Origin: Pseudogemmobacter hezensis | Lineage (GTDB): Bacteria > Pseudomonadota > Alphaproteobacteria > Rhodobacterales > Rhodobacteraceae | NCBI RefSeq assembly: GCF_013155295.1 | Contig: NZ_JABJXT010000025.1 | Coordinates: forward strand, 1-50,056 | Reading direction: 5' to 3' | Length of the DNA: 50,056 nucleotides | Shown here: positions 31,284 to 40,362 of the stretch, one piece after another | Layout: each line of letters opens with the position of its first letter | Position numbering within the stretch: position 1 is the first letter of the stretch | The notes under the pieces: generated by a model | Told to the model about the DNA's origin: nothing | What the model saw: the letters and a program-made list of their open reading frames with translations, nothing else | The model's database searches: none | Program-made: the position numbers and the translations under genes

Positions 31284-31712
31284 TCAGCCGCCGCAGGTGT
31301 CGCAGATCAGCGATTTTGAGCCGGGATCGCGGGCGAATTCCAGGCTGCGGTCATCCGGCCCGGTCAGAACCAGTGTCTCGCCCCGGATCTCGCTGGCGGT
31401 CATCAGTGCCAGGCTGCTGAGATAGCTGCTTTCATCGGCCATCCGGTCACAATACATCCGCGTCGAGGCGATGCTGTTCAGCAAAAGCGCGGGCAGGGTG
31501 GCCCCATTGGGCCCGAAATAACGGTTGCACGGTGCTTTGCCGGTAATCATGCCCTCGGCGTCGATGGCAAAGCTGGCCTGGTATGAGACGCGCACCCCGT
31601 CCTGGGCAATCAGCTGCCATTCACCCGAATCGATGGTCTCGGCGGTGGTTTCAGAGGCGGCCATGGCGACTCCGGCAGCAAGGATGAGGGGCAAGGAAAA
31701 CAACAGGCGCAT
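31284..31712 (-). CDS. Secreted META-domain (HslJ-like) protein
   Basis: The 142-residue protein has a signal peptide (MRLLFSLPLILAAGVAMA, cleavage around 19). A META-type fold follows with GKAPCNRYFGPNG (about 58-70) and STRMYCDRMADESSYLSSL (about 83-101), the HslJ signature. The C-terminal CDTC may bind metal or form a disulfide. It is probably an envelope stress-related protein. It converges with the hydrolase gene, with a tandem duplication exactly at its stop. Confidence 0.8.
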   Translation of the reverse strand: MRLLFSLPLILAAGVAMAASETTAETIDSGEWQLIAQDGVRVSYQASFAIDAEGMITGKAPCNRYFGPNGATLPALLLNSIASTRMYCDRMADESSYLSSLALMTASEIRGETLVLTGPDDRSLEFARDPGSKSLICDTCGG

Positions 31713-31812
31713 TCAGTTTACTCCTGAAACGATTATGCCCTGGCGCAATCCGGGGCAGAGAACAGTCTGGCAGGAGCTATGGCCCAGGGAAAGCCCCCCG
31801 TGCAGCTATTGG

Positions 31813-32277
31813 TCAAAAGGCGGCGGGTTTCGCCTCACGCGCCATATGGTCCAGGACCGCGTTGACGAATGCGGGCTCGCGCCCTTCGGGGAAGAAAGCG
31901 CGGGCGATATCGACGAATTCGTTGATCACCACCTTCGGCGGGGTGTCCAGCTGGGTCAGCTCTGCCCCGGCGGCGCGAAACAGCGCCCGGATCACCGGAT
32001 CAATGCGGTCGATCGGCCATTTCGCCACCAGCGCCCGGTCGGTCATCTGGTCAACCAGCGCCTGCCAGTTCACGGCATTCTCGATCAGGGCGCGGAAAAG
32101 TTCGGGCTCGCCCTCGGCAAACTCGCCTTCCTCATAGGTGGCCCCAAAGCGATGCACCTCAAACTCACGGGTGACGGCTTTGACGGTCTGGCCGGAAATC
32201 TCCATCTGATAGAGCGCCTGCACCGCGTAAAGCCGGGCGGCCGATTTCATCTGGCGTTTTTCTTCGCGCGAGGTCAT
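31813..32277 (-). CDS. nusB: Transcription antitermination factor NusB
   Basis: The 154-residue protein has the NusB fold. An N-terminal helix (RLYAVQALYQMEISG) leads to the PIDRIDPVIRALFRAAGAEL core, and the C-terminal VVINEFVDIARAFFPEGREPAFVNAVLD block is near-invariant. It acts with NusE in rRNA antitermination. Start ATG 32277 fits the family (MTSREEKRQMK). No other gene is close on its strand; cobS follows upstream on the same strand about 110 bases away. Confidence 0.95.
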   Translation of the reverse strand: MTSREEKRQMKSAARLYAVQALYQMEISGQTVKAVTREFEVHRFGATYEEGEFAEGEPELFRALIENAVNWQALVDQMTDRALVAKWPIDRIDPVIRALFRAAGAELTQLDTPPKVVINEFVDIARAFFPEGREPAFVNAVLDHMAREAKPAAF

Positions 32278-32389
32278 GGCATCGGTCCGCTGTTGCTGGC
32301 TTTGGTCACTGGCGGCCCATTTGCGCCAATGTGCGCCCCGACGCAAGGCCCCGAGATGCGCAGGGCCGAATAAGCGGGGCTGCTGTCTG

Positions 32390-33139
32390 TTACGCCAGCA
32401 CGGCCAGAGCGGCCGCGAAAGCCAGCTGCTGGCTGGCCCCCAGGATGTCGCCCGTCTGACCGCCGATCCGCGCCCGGGCGCTCAGCGCAAGTGGCACGGT
32501 GACCAGCAAGACGGCCAGCAGAACCGGGCTCGCGGCCAGGCCGCCGAGGCTGAAGGTCAGGGTCAGCGCCAGGACAACCGCCAGCAGTGCGGTGGCAATC
32601 GCCGGTCTGCCGCTGGTGGCCGAAATCCCGTTTTTGCGCGCGGCCGGCAGCACAGCCATGATCATCGCCATCGGGGCGCGCGAAATCGCAGCGGCAATCA
32701 AAAGCGCAGGCATCGCCCGCCCGGACCCGATCAGGGATGTCAGCGCCGACCAGCTGGCCAGCGTCACCAGCACCAGCGCCAGCGTGCCAAAGCTGCCGAT
32801 ATGGCTGTCTTTCATAATCTCAAGCCGCCGCTCTGGATCGCGCCCGCCAAAAAGCCCGTCGGCGGTATCGGCCAGCCCGTCCTCATGCAGGCCCCCGGTC
32901 AGCATGGCCATCAGCGCCAGTGCCGCTGCGGCCTGGATGCCCGGCGGCAGGGACAGCAGCCCGCCCAGCCACAAAAGCACCGCCGCAAAGCCACCGATGA
33001 CCAGCCCGACCAGCGGCCAGGCCCAGGCGCTGGCCGCGCCGCTGTGAGGATGGGCGGGCATCGGGATGCGCGTCAGCAGCGAAAAGGCCGAAGGCAGATC
33101 GCTGAGGATGGGTTTCATGGCGGGTCCGACAGGCGTCAT
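32390..33139 (-). CDS. cobS: Adenosylcobinamide-GDP ribazoletransferase (CobS)
   Basis: This is a 249-residue integral membrane protein, the last enzyme of cobalamin nucleotide-loop assembly, joining adenosylcobinamide-GDP and alpha-ribazole. The N-terminal SLLTRIPMP motif, the HEDGLADTADGLFGG block (about 85-100) and ERRLEIMKDSHIGSFG (about 105-120) are hallmarks. Five to six hydrophobic segments follow. Start is uncertain (33139 or 33118). It is divergent from cobT. The short space between them is too small for a full cobalamin riboswitch. Confidence 0.9.
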   Translation of the reverse strand: MTPVGPAMKPILSDLPSAFSLLTRIPMPAHPHSGAASAWAWPLVGLVIGGFAAVLLWLGGLLSLPPGIQAAAALALMAMLTGGLHEDGLADTADGLFGGRDPERRLEIMKDSHIGSFGTLALVLVTLASWSALTSLIGSGRAMPALLIAAAISRAPMAMIMAVLPAARKNGISATSGRPAIATALLAVVLALTLTFSLGGLAASPVLLAVLLVTVPLALSARARIGGQTGDILGASQQLAFAAALAVLA

Positions 33140-33261
33140 CAGGGCGTTTCCGTCTGGAACGGGGCATTTGCTTGGGGTAACCCCGGATCGGGGCGGGATC
33201 AAGCGCCGCCCGAGGGGCCCGGCCCGATCCGGGCCGTTCCTATGCCAGGAGATGTCCGGAG

Positions 33262-34299
33262 ATGCCGATACCGATGCCGCCTGATGCGCCGCTTTCCCTG
33301 TCAGAACTGATCGCTACGCTTGCGCAGCTGCCCCCTCCCGATATGGCGGCGATTTCCGGGGCGCGCGCGCATGACGCCGTGCTGACAAAGCCGCCGGGCG
33401 CTTTGGGCCGCCTGGAAGAGATCACCCGCTGGCTGGCGGGCTGGCAGGGGCGGGCAAAGCCGCAGGCCGAGGCCGTGCAGATCACGGTCTTTGCCGGAAA
33501 TCATGGGGTTACGGCGCGGGGCGTCTCGGCTTTTCCGGCCGAGGTCACGGTGCAGATGGTTGAGAATTTTCGCCGCGGCGGGGCGGCGATCAATCAGCTG
33601 GCGCATGCCTTTGGCGCAAAGCTGGATGTCGTGGCGCTGGATCTGGATCGCCCGACCGCCGATTTCTGCGCCGCCCCCGCGATGAGCGAGGCCGAGCTGT
33701 TTGCGGCCCTGATAGCAGGCTGGCAGGCGGTGCGCCCGGGGCTTGATCTGTTTGTCGCGGGCGAAATGGGGATCGGGAATACCACGTCGGCGGCGGCCCT
33801 GTCGGCCGCTTTGTTTGGCCATGAGGGCGGCGTTCAGGGCTGGTGTGGGCGCGGCACCGGGCTGGATGATGCCGGGTTGCGCCGCAAAGAGGCGGCCGTG
33901 GCGCTGGCGCTGGAAACCCATGCCGGCCACCTGGAGGCGCCGTTCGAGGCGCTGCGCCGCCTTGGCGGGCGCGAGGTGGCCGCGATGACCGGGGCCATTT
34001 TGCATGCGCGTCTGTTGCAGATCCCGGTATTGCTGGACGGCTTTATCGCCTGCGCCGCAGCGGGCGTGCTGGAGCGGGCCAAACCCGGGGCGCTGGATCA
34101 TTGCATGGCGGCCCATCTCAGCGCCGAGGGCGCGCATGGCCGCCTGTTGGCCGCGCTTGGCAAAGAGCCGCTGCTCTCGCTGGGGTTGCGCCTGGGCGAG
34201 GCCTCTGGCGCAGGGGTGGCGCTTGGGCTGATCCGGGCCGCACTGGCCTGTCACAATGGCATGGCCAGCTTTGCCGATGCCGGGGTCAGCGAGGCCTAG
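33262..34299 (+). CDS. cobT: Nicotinate-nucleotide-dimethylbenzimidazole phosphoribosyltransferase
   Basis: The 345-residue enzyme makes alpha-ribazole phosphate for B12. It has the family motifs FAGNHGVTARGVSAFP (about 77-92) and EMGIGNTTSAAAL (about 168-180). The catalytic glutamate region is LRLGEASGAGVA near residue 313. AGGAG lies before the ATG. It is divergent from cobS, and together they supply the last two steps of lower-ligand attachment. A terminator follows. Confidence 0.94.
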   Translation: MPIPMPPDAPLSLSELIATLAQLPPPDMAAISGARAHDAVLTKPPGALGRLEEITRWLAGWQGRAKPQAEAVQITVFAGNHGVTARGVSAFPAEVTVQMVENFRRGGAAINQLAHAFGAKLDVVALDLDRPTADFCAAPAMSEAELFAALIAGWQAVRPGLDLFVAGEMGIGNTTSAAALSAALFGHEGGVQGWCGRGTGLDDAGLRRKEAAVALALETHAGHLEAPFEALRRLGGREVAAMTGAILHARLLQIPVLLDGFIACAAAGVLERAKPGALDHCMAAHLSAEGAHGRLLAALGKEPLLSLGLRLGEASGAGVALGLIRAALACHNGMASFADAGVSEA

Positions 34300-34325
34300 G
34301 CTTTCCCATATCCAACATTTCAATG

Positions 34326-34359
34326 AAAAAAGGGGCCGGATAATCCGACCCCTTTTTCA
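34326..34359. terminator. Bidirectional terminator after cobT
   Basis: GGGG-C-CGGA (34332-34340) pairs with TCCG-A-CCCC across TAA (one internal mismatch), flanked by A-runs on the left and T-runs on the right. It serves cobT and the opposing large envelope gene. Confidence 0.88.
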
Positions 34360-34374
34360 CTTTTGCAACATTGC

Positions 34375-37300
34375 TCAGCCTTTGGGCATGGTCAGGGCGA
34401 TCAGCCTTCCGCCCTTTTGATAGCGCACCTCATTCTGGGTGATCGCTTTGACCTGGCCGCCGTCAATCTTATCGCCGACATTCACCTTGCGATATTTGCC
34501 ATTCGCCAGCCGCACCAAAGCATGGCGTTTGGACTGGGTGCCATAGACGCCGATCAGATTGACCTTTGACAGGTTGATGGCTTTGGCAAAGGTTGCCTGT
34601 TTCGCCACATTCGCCCTGGTCGGAATTTGGGGCGCGGGCTTCGAGGCGACCTCGGGCTCGTCAATCTCGTCCTGCTCGTCTGGTTTGGCGGCCGATTTGC
34701 TGTTGGACTTCGGGGCGGGCGCTGCCGATGCCACTTGCTCGGGGGCCGCTTCGGGGACCGGGTCCGGGGCGCGGACAGCTGCCGCGACGGCGGCCTCAAC
34801 GGCGCGGCTGAAATCCTTCGGCTTTGCGGCTGGCCGACGCGAAATCGTCATGATCGAGGGGTTGGCGGCCTCTTCGGGGCTAAGGCCGGGCTGGGCTGCA
34901 TCCGGTGCTGCAGAAGCCAGCTGCAGCGTTGCCTCACTGGCAAGCGAGGCGGTTGCGGTTTCGGCCCGTGCCTGGGCGCTTGCGGCCTCGATCGCCGCCG
35001 GGCGGGCGCGTGGGCGCAGCCCTGCAAATTGCGTATCCGAGGCTGCTTCACCGCCGAGGGAGGCATCATCATAGGGGCTCGCGGGCGGGGTCAGACCTTC
35101 GGGACGGGGCCGTGGCGGGCGATTTGCCAGCTCTGGGTTGGGCTGTTCGGCAGGGCTGGTTGCAACCGGGGCTGCAACAGGGGGGGCGCCGATCTGCGTG
35201 TCACCTGCCAGCGAGGGATTTCCCGCCGCCTCTGTAGCCGGGGTGGTGGCACCCGGGACGGTGGCCACGGGCGCCTGCCCGGCGGGCGCGCTTTCCGGCT
35301 GGGTTTCTTGCGGGAGTTCTTGCGGAGCCTGGGCCGCCCGGGCTGCAGCAGCGGCGGCCTCGGCCACGGCACTGCGGGCCGGGGGCACGCGGGGCGGCTT
35401 GCCCTCATATAGCATAAAACCGCCGGGGGTTGGCAGGCCCGCAGCGGTCGGAAGCAAAAGCCCGTTCTCATCAAACTGATAGACGGTGCCAAAGGGCGGA
35501 GGCGGCATGGGCGCCCCTGGCGGGGCCTCTGCCGTGGCCTCGGGGCCGGGCAGCGACAGGGCGTCAAAAGCGGGGGGCGGCGCGTCGGCGGCAGAGAGGA
35601 ATATCTCATCCTCGCTGCCCAGTAGCGCGACCGATGCCGGGCTTTCGCTGTCAGTGGCTGTCTCTGGGCTGGTCTCTGGCGCGGCTTCGGCCTGGGCGGT
35701 GGTGGCTGGGGCCGCCTCATTCGTGGCCAGCGCCTCTTCGCCCGTTACGCCGTCGGCTGCGGCCTCGGGGTCGATCCCATCGGCCAGCATCTCGTCATCC
35801 TGGCTGACGGATTGCTCAGGGCTGGGCTGGTTTGCGGTTGCAAACTGCGTCTCCTCTTCCGAGGCATCGCGGTTTGACGAGAGGTAAAGCGAGGACCATG
35901 CGGCGACCAGCGCCAGGCACAGCAACAGCACCGCCGTCAGGATCAGGCCCAGAAAGCGCGGCTTGCCCCGGCCTGGCCGATTGGCAAATGCGGGCTGGCC
36001 CAGGCTGCGCGCAGCCTCGTCGTTGTTGCTGTCAGTGGCGCGCGGCTGCGCCGCAGCAGCGGGCTGCGGTCTGGTCTTGCGCGTGCCCGGAATTGAGGCT
36101 GCGGTGACAAGGCCCGACAGACCGCGCGCGGCAGGTTTTGCAGCTGGAACAGCGCGTCCATGGCCCCCGGCAAGACCGCCAGCCGGGCGTGCCGGTGCTG
36201 CAGGTTGCGCCGTAGCGGTGGTATTTGTGGCCCGGGCGCTGCGGTTATAGGCATTCAGCGTCGCATCTGAGGGGCGCGGCGGCAGATCGTCATCGCTCTT
36301 TGTGTCTTCAGCGGCGGCAGGCTGTTCCGCTGCTGCCTTTGCGACGGATGCCTGCGGGGGGGCCGGTTGTGCGCTGCCCGGTTGTGCCTTGTTTGGCTGT
36401 GCTGCAGCTGATGCGGGTGCGGCCACCGTGCCGGATGGGGGCAGCCCTGCCATCCGCCGTGCCAGATGGGGCAGGGGCGGCAGGTCGGGGGCCTCATCGG
36501 CATCCGGGAATGAGGTATTTTCGGGCACATGCGCGAAAGGAGCCTCATCCGGATCACCATCTGCTGGCTGGACCTGCGAGGGCTGGACGCTTACGGCTGC
36601 ACTAACGGATGGGCTGGCGGCTGCGCGCGGTGCCGGGGCTGCGCCTGCAGGCCCATTGAGCGCATCTGCCAGCGCCGCTGCGGCCGAGGACGTGATGTCG
36701 GTCTCGGCTGCCTGTGGGGCGGCTTTGCTCTGCTGCGCGTTATGCTGGGGATTATGGGGCGCAGCCGAAGCGGCGGGGGCCGCGGCATTGCTGGCGGCCG
36801 CGCTGGTCCCGGCCTGCGTGGCACCGATTTTGTTGCCAATCGGGGCGATCTCGGTGATGGCGACGCGCGGGCCCGGCTGCGGTGCGGGCCGGGGCGCGCC
36901 TGGCAGCGTGTCGGATTGGGGCGTCAGCGGGCTGGGGGCGTCAAAATCATGGGCCTGACCCTCTTCCTGACCACTCTTCAGGCCGGCATCTGATTTGCCG
37001 GCGGCGTCAGAGAGGGGCAATTCTGGCTGGGCGAGAGGCTGGGCGACAGTTGTGGCCGTCTGGGCCAAAGCGCCGGCCGACGGCGCAGCCGCAACGGCAG
37101 ATGCGGGCGCCGCAGTCTCTGCGGGCGTTGATTCGCTTTCCGGTTCGGCGGGTTGCTCTGTGGGCTGCTCTGCCAGCTGCTCTGTCGGTGCAGCCTTGTC
37201 CCAAAGATCTGCGCCCGTATCTGCCGCATCTGCCGCAGCCGGGGCGTCGGCCCCCGCCTCGTTCTCTGCGTCAGTCTCGGGCTCTGCGTCCGCCTCAAGC

Positions 37301-37893
37301 TCGGCCTTACGGGCGGCACGGGCCTTGCGCCTGGCGGCGCGGGCCTCGTCGATCAGCATGATCGCGTCCTGGTCACGCTCGACCGTCTCACCGGGGGCGA
37401 GAAGGCTGGCCGACTCAGCGGTTACGCCAAACCAGGGCTCGCCCTCAAAGGCACCTTCCGCCGGGATGGCGACGAATGAGACCGGGCCGAATTTATGGGT
37501 GACGGCGAAGGCCTCGGCCTCTTCCAGCGTTTCACGCGCGACGGCAGCGACCCGGGCCGTGCGGCCCCGACCCGGCACCCAGTCAAGCGCAACCTCATGC
37601 GCCTTATAGGGGGTGCGGGCCTCAATCGCATTGGTGATTTCCTGGCGGGTGCGATCAGCATCGCCGCCGGAGATATCCACCTCGGTATAAAGGATCTGCG
37701 AGGCCGGGATCACCAGCTTGGTCGTGAAACCGCCCGGTGCCAGGCCCTGGGCGGTTTTACGCATGTAGTCAAGCGCATCCTCAAGATCGGATGCTTCGAA
37801 AGGGGTCTCGCCGATTTTCAGCCAGCCCTTCGCCGTCCGGTGCAGAAGCGCGATGCTGGTATCGGTGAAATTAAGGGCAAAATCTGGTTTCAT
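34375..37893 (-). CDS. Large Pro/Ala-rich envelope protein with PilM-like N-terminus and PilP-like C-terminus
   Basis: The 1,172-residue protein has three parts. Residues 1-190 look like a PilM/actin-type cytoplasmic domain (MKPDFALNFTDTSIALLHR; TKLVIPASQILYTEVDI). Residues 190-660 are disordered Ala/Pro/Glu-rich sequence and end in one transmembrane helix at about 655-680 (LILTAVLLLCLALVAAW). A second disordered Pro-rich stretch follows. The last 85 residues form a PilP/GspC-like beta domain (VNLIGVYGTQSKRHALVRL). This fuses parts of a type IV pilus-type inner-membrane assembly into one chain. The family is widespread in Rhodobacterales under vague names; its function is unknown. The gene stands alone between terminators. 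Confidence 0.75.
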   Translation of the reverse strand: MKPDFALNFTDTSIALLHRTAKGWLKIGETPFEASDLEDALDYMRKTAQGLAPGGFTTKLVIPASQILYTEVDISGGDADRTRQEITNAIEARTPYKAHEVALDWVPGRGRTARVAAVARETLEEAEAFAVTHKFGPVSFVAIPAEGAFEGEPWFGVTAESASLLAPGETVERDQDAIMLIDEARAARRKARAARKAELEADAEPETDAENEAGADAPAAADAADTGADLWDKAAPTEQLAEQPTEQPAEPESESTPAETAAPASAVAAAPSAGALAQTATTVAQPLAQPELPLSDAAGKSDAGLKSGQEEGQAHDFDAPSPLTPQSDTLPGAPRPAPQPGPRVAITEIAPIGNKIGATQAGTSAAASNAAAPAASAAPHNPQHNAQQSKAAPQAAETDITSSAAAALADALNGPAGAAPAPRAAASPSVSAAVSVQPSQVQPADGDPDEAPFAHVPENTSFPDADEAPDLPPLPHLARRMAGLPPSGTVAAPASAAAQPNKAQPGSAQPAPPQASVAKAAAEQPAAAEDTKSDDDLPPRPSDATLNAYNRSARATNTTATAQPAAPARPAGGLAGGHGRAVPAAKPAARGLSGLVTAASIPGTRKTRPQPAAAAQPRATDSNNDEAARSLGQPAFANRPGRGKPRFLGLILTAVLLLCLALVAAWSSLYLSSNRDASEEETQFATANQPSPEQSVSQDDEMLADGIDPEAAADGVTGEEALATNEAAPATTAQAEAAPETSPETATDSESPASVALLGSEDEIFLSAADAPPPAFDALSLPGPEATAEAPPGAPMPPPPFGTVYQFDENGLLLPTAAGLPTPGGFMLYEGKPPRVPPARSAVAEAAAAAARAAQAPQELPQETQPESAPAGQAPVATVPGATTPATEAAGNPSLAGDTQIGAPPVAAPVATSPAEQPNPELANRPPRPRPEGLTPPASPYDDASLGGEAASDTQFAGLRPRARPAAIEAASAQARAETATASLASEATLQLASAAPDAAQPGLSPEEAANPSIMTISRRPAAKPKDFSRAVEAAVAAAVRAPDPVPEAAPEQVASAAPAPKSNSKSAAKPDEQDEIDEPEVASKPAPQIPTRANVAKQATFAKAINLSKVNLIGVYGTQSKRHALVRLANGKYRKVNVGDKIDGGQVKAITQNEVRYQKGGRLIALTMPKG

Positions 37894-38064
37894 TCCACAG
37901 GCCTAGCATGTGACAACGGGGCGCGGAAACGCACCCGGGCGGTTTAACCTTACCTATAGCAGCTTTTTGCCGAATAAAAGAAAAAGACCCGTGAACGCAC
38001 CAAGGATTGGTTTCGCTGACGCGTCAAACAGCGGTAAACAGTCCCGATGATGAGGAGTTTTCCT

Positions 38065-38769
38065 ATGCTTATGCGTTCTTTTCTGAACAACAGCCTGTCT
38101 GCGCTTGTCCTGGGTGCGGCCCTGATGGCTGCCACGCCCTCGCTGGCGGATCGTGCAAATACGATTAGCGTGAATGGCGAGGCCAGCATCTCGCGTGCGC
38201 CTGATATGGCGACGATCTCGGTCGGGGTCACCACGACCGGCAAGACCGCAGCCGAGGCGCTGACGCAGAACTCGGCCGAGATGCAGAAGGTGATCGACCG
38301 CCTGAAAGCCTCGGGTGTTGGCGATGCGCAGATGCAGACCAGCGGCCTTTCGGTCAATCCGAACTGGAGCAACAGCAACTATTCCAGCACGTCTGAGGTT
38401 GAGGGCTTTACCGCGATGAACTCTCTGCGTGTGGGGATCCGCGATCTCGACAAGCTGGGTGAGCTGCTGGATGCGGTGGTGGCTGATGGGGCGAATACGC
38501 TGAATGGCGTCAATTTCGGTCTGATCGACCCGCGCCCGGTGCTGGATGAAGCCCGCAAGGAAGCCATTGTCGATGCCCGCGCCAAGGCCGAGCTGATGGC
38601 GGCAGCGGCCGGGGTGAAGCTGGGCGATTTGGTCTCGATCAGTGAGGTTGGCGGCTATGGCGGTGGCCCGTCGCCGGCGTTCCGCATGGATGCGGCCTCT
38701 GTCCCTGTCCAGCGCGGTGAGGTTGATTATCAGGCCACGGTTTCGATGACCTGGGAAATCGCAGACTGA
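38065..38769 (+). CDS. SIMPL-domain periplasmic protein
   Basis: The ATG at 38065 follows AGGAG by seven bases and gives a signal peptide (about 1-28, cleavage after SLA). The mature protein is a SIMPL domain (ISVNGEASISRAPDMATISV ... VTTTGKTAAEALTQN). The C-terminal ARAKAELMAAAAGVKLGDLV repeat is typical of the family (YggE-like, linked to oxidative stress). It sits alone between two bidirectional terminators. Confidence 0.85.
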   Translation: MLMRSFLNNSLSALVLGAALMAATPSLADRANTISVNGEASISRAPDMATISVGVTTTGKTAAEALTQNSAEMQKVIDRLKASGVGDAQMQTSGLSVNPNWSNSNYSSTSEVEGFTAMNSLRVGIRDLDKLGELLDAVVADGANTLNGVNFGLIDPRPVLDEARKEAIVDARAKAELMAAAAGVKLGDLVSISEVGGYGGGPSPAFRMDAASVPVQRGEVDYQATVSMTWEIAD

Positions 38770-38794
38770 TCAGCCGCGCGGCTGACGCAAAGCC

Positions 38795-38830
38795 AAAGGG
38801 CGGCGGTGTGAACCCGCCGCCCTTTGTTTT
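38795..38830. terminator. Bidirectional terminator after the SIMPL gene
   Basis: AAAGGGCGGCGG (38795-38806) and CCGCCGCCCTTT (38814-38825) form a perfect 12-bp stem with a seven-base loop and a following TGTTTT. Confidence 0.92.
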
Positions 38831-38874
38831 ATGCGGCCCGCATGCCGTTGCAGCGGGGGATCTGGCTTTGCGGC

Positions 38875-40191
38875 TCAGGCGTTGCGCGTCTTTCCGGTTG
38901 CCGCCGTGATCGCCTGATCGAGATCGGCGATGATATCGGCGGCATTCTCGATCCCGATTGAGACGCGCACGACATTGGGGGCGGCGCCCGCCTTGATCTG
39001 CTGCTCTTCGGTCAGCTGGCGGTGGGTGGTCGAGGCCGAATGGATGATCAGCGAGCGCGTGTCGCCCAGATTGGCGACATGGCGGAACAGTTTCAGATTG
39101 TTGATCAGGCTGACACAGGCGTCATAGCCATCCTTCAGCGCGAAGGTGAACAGCGCCCCTGCGCCCTTCGGGGTGATTCTCTTCACCTTCTTATAGGAGG
39201 GCGAGGATTTCAGCCCGGCCCAGGTGACGAATTCGACCCGCGGATCCGCCTCCAGCCATTCGGCGACGGCTTTGGCATTGGCGACGTGACGCTCCATCCG
39301 CAGCCCCAGGGTTTCAATCCCCATCAGCGTGTAATGCGCGCCCTGCGGGTTCATCGTCATGCCCAGATCACGCAGGCCAACGGCGATCGAGTGGAAGGTA
39401 TAGGCCATGCCGCCCAGCGTCGGGTGGAAGGTCAGGCCGTGATAGGCGGGCTCTGGCTGCGAAAGCGAGGGGAATTTGTCATTCGCCGACCAGTCGAACT
39501 TGCCCGAATCCAGCACGATGCCGCCGGTGACCGAGCCATTGCCGGTCAGATATTTGGTGGCCGAATGCACGACCAGCGTGGCGCCAAGCGCAATCGGGTT
39601 GCACAGGTAAGGCGTCGCGGTGGTGTTGTCGATGATCAGCGGAATGCCCTTGCGGTCTGCAATCTTCGCCAGCGCCGGGATGTCGGTGATATAGCCGCCG
39701 GGGTTGGCGATGGTCTCGGCAAAGATCGCGCGGGTGTTCTTGTCGACCGCTTTCGCCACTGCGGCCAGGTCATCGGTATCGACGAATTTCGCCGACCAGC
39801 CAAAGCGTTTGATGGTCTGGCTGAACTGGGTGATGGTCCCGCCGTAAAGCCGGGTCGAGGCGACGACATTCTTGCCCGGCCCCATCAGCGGGAAAAGCGC
39901 CATGATCTGCGCCGCATGGCCCGACGAGCAGGCGATCCCGCCCGCAGCGCCCTCAAGTGCCGCCACCCGCGCCACCAGCGCCGAGACGGTCGGATTGGTC
40001 AGGCGCGAATAGATATAGCCCACCTCTTCCAGACCAAACAGCCGCGCCGCGTGATCGGCATCTTTGAACTGATAGGCGGTGGTCTGGTAGATGGGCGGAT
40101 TGATCGCGCCGGTCACCGGATCGGGGCTTGCGCCCGCATGCACCGCCAGGGTGTCAAAGCCCTGGGCCTTTGCTGTTTCTGTGTCGCTCAT
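38875..40191 (-). CDS. metY: O-acetylhomoserine aminocarboxypropyltransferase / sulfhydrylase
   Basis: The 438-residue PLP enzyme of the Cys/Met metabolism family. The PLP lysine is Lys213 in VVHSATKYLTGNGSVTGG. The YSRLTNPT motif (about 61-68) and PLIIDNT (about 184-190, with the PLP-ring Asp) are clear. The length and the family insertion favour O-acetylhomoserine sulfhydrylase, which makes homocysteine directly from sulfide. A GC-flanked AT dyad lies upstream at 40276-40292. The Lrp gene 172 bases upstream on the same strand may regulate it. Confidence 0.9.
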   Translation of the reverse strand: MSDTETAKAQGFDTLAVHAGASPDPVTGAINPPIYQTTAYQFKDADHAARLFGLEEVGYIYSRLTNPTVSALVARVAALEGAAGGIACSSGHAAQIMALFPLMGPGKNVVASTRLYGGTITQFSQTIKRFGWSAKFVDTDDLAAVAKAVDKNTRAIFAETIANPGGYITDIPALAKIADRKGIPLIIDNTTATPYLCNPIALGATLVVHSATKYLTGNGSVTGGIVLDSGKFDWSANDKFPSLSQPEPAYHGLTFHPTLGGMAYTFHSIAVGLRDLGMTMNPQGAHYTLMGIETLGLRMERHVANAKAVAEWLEADPRVEFVTWAGLKSSPSYKKVKRITPKGAGALFTFALKDGYDACVSLINNLKLFRHVANLGDTRSLIIHSASTTHRQLTEEQQIKAGAAPNVVRVSIGIENAADIIADLDQAITAATGKTRNA

Positions 40192-40275
40192 GTCGTCCTC
40201 CCTTTTCCGGGCGCAGACTAGGCAAGGGCGGCAGCAGCGGCAACGGGATGTAAGCAGCGATAAGCGGCAAAATCC

Positions 40276-40292
40276 GCACTATATATATGTGC
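40276..40292. promoter_or_regulatory. Palindrome GCACTATATATATGTGC upstream of metY
   Basis: A 17-bp near-palindrome (15 of 17 positions) lies 85-101 bases before the metY start, in the region between the lrp stop and metY. The A/T-rich centre with GC flanks resembles an Lrp/AsnC-type target; the link is inference. Confidence 0.35.
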
Positions 40293-40362
40293 CGTTTTCA
40301 TAAGCCGGTTTTGCGGTGATTTTTCCGGGTGTTCTGGGGCTTCGGGTCCGGGTTCGGCCGCA

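Noticed and set aside
33140-33261. Cobalamin riboswitch between cobS and cobT
   Set aside because: The space is too short for a full riboswitch and no conserved B12-box-like sequence was seen.
39022-40221. 399-codon open frame on the plus strand
   Set aside because: Antisense to metY; no domain logic and rich in Gln/Arg/His/Gly typical of shadow frames.
40192-40362. SAM-II riboswitch before metY
   Set aside because: Expected in some alphaproteobacteria, but the core pseudoknot sequence is not recognisable here.
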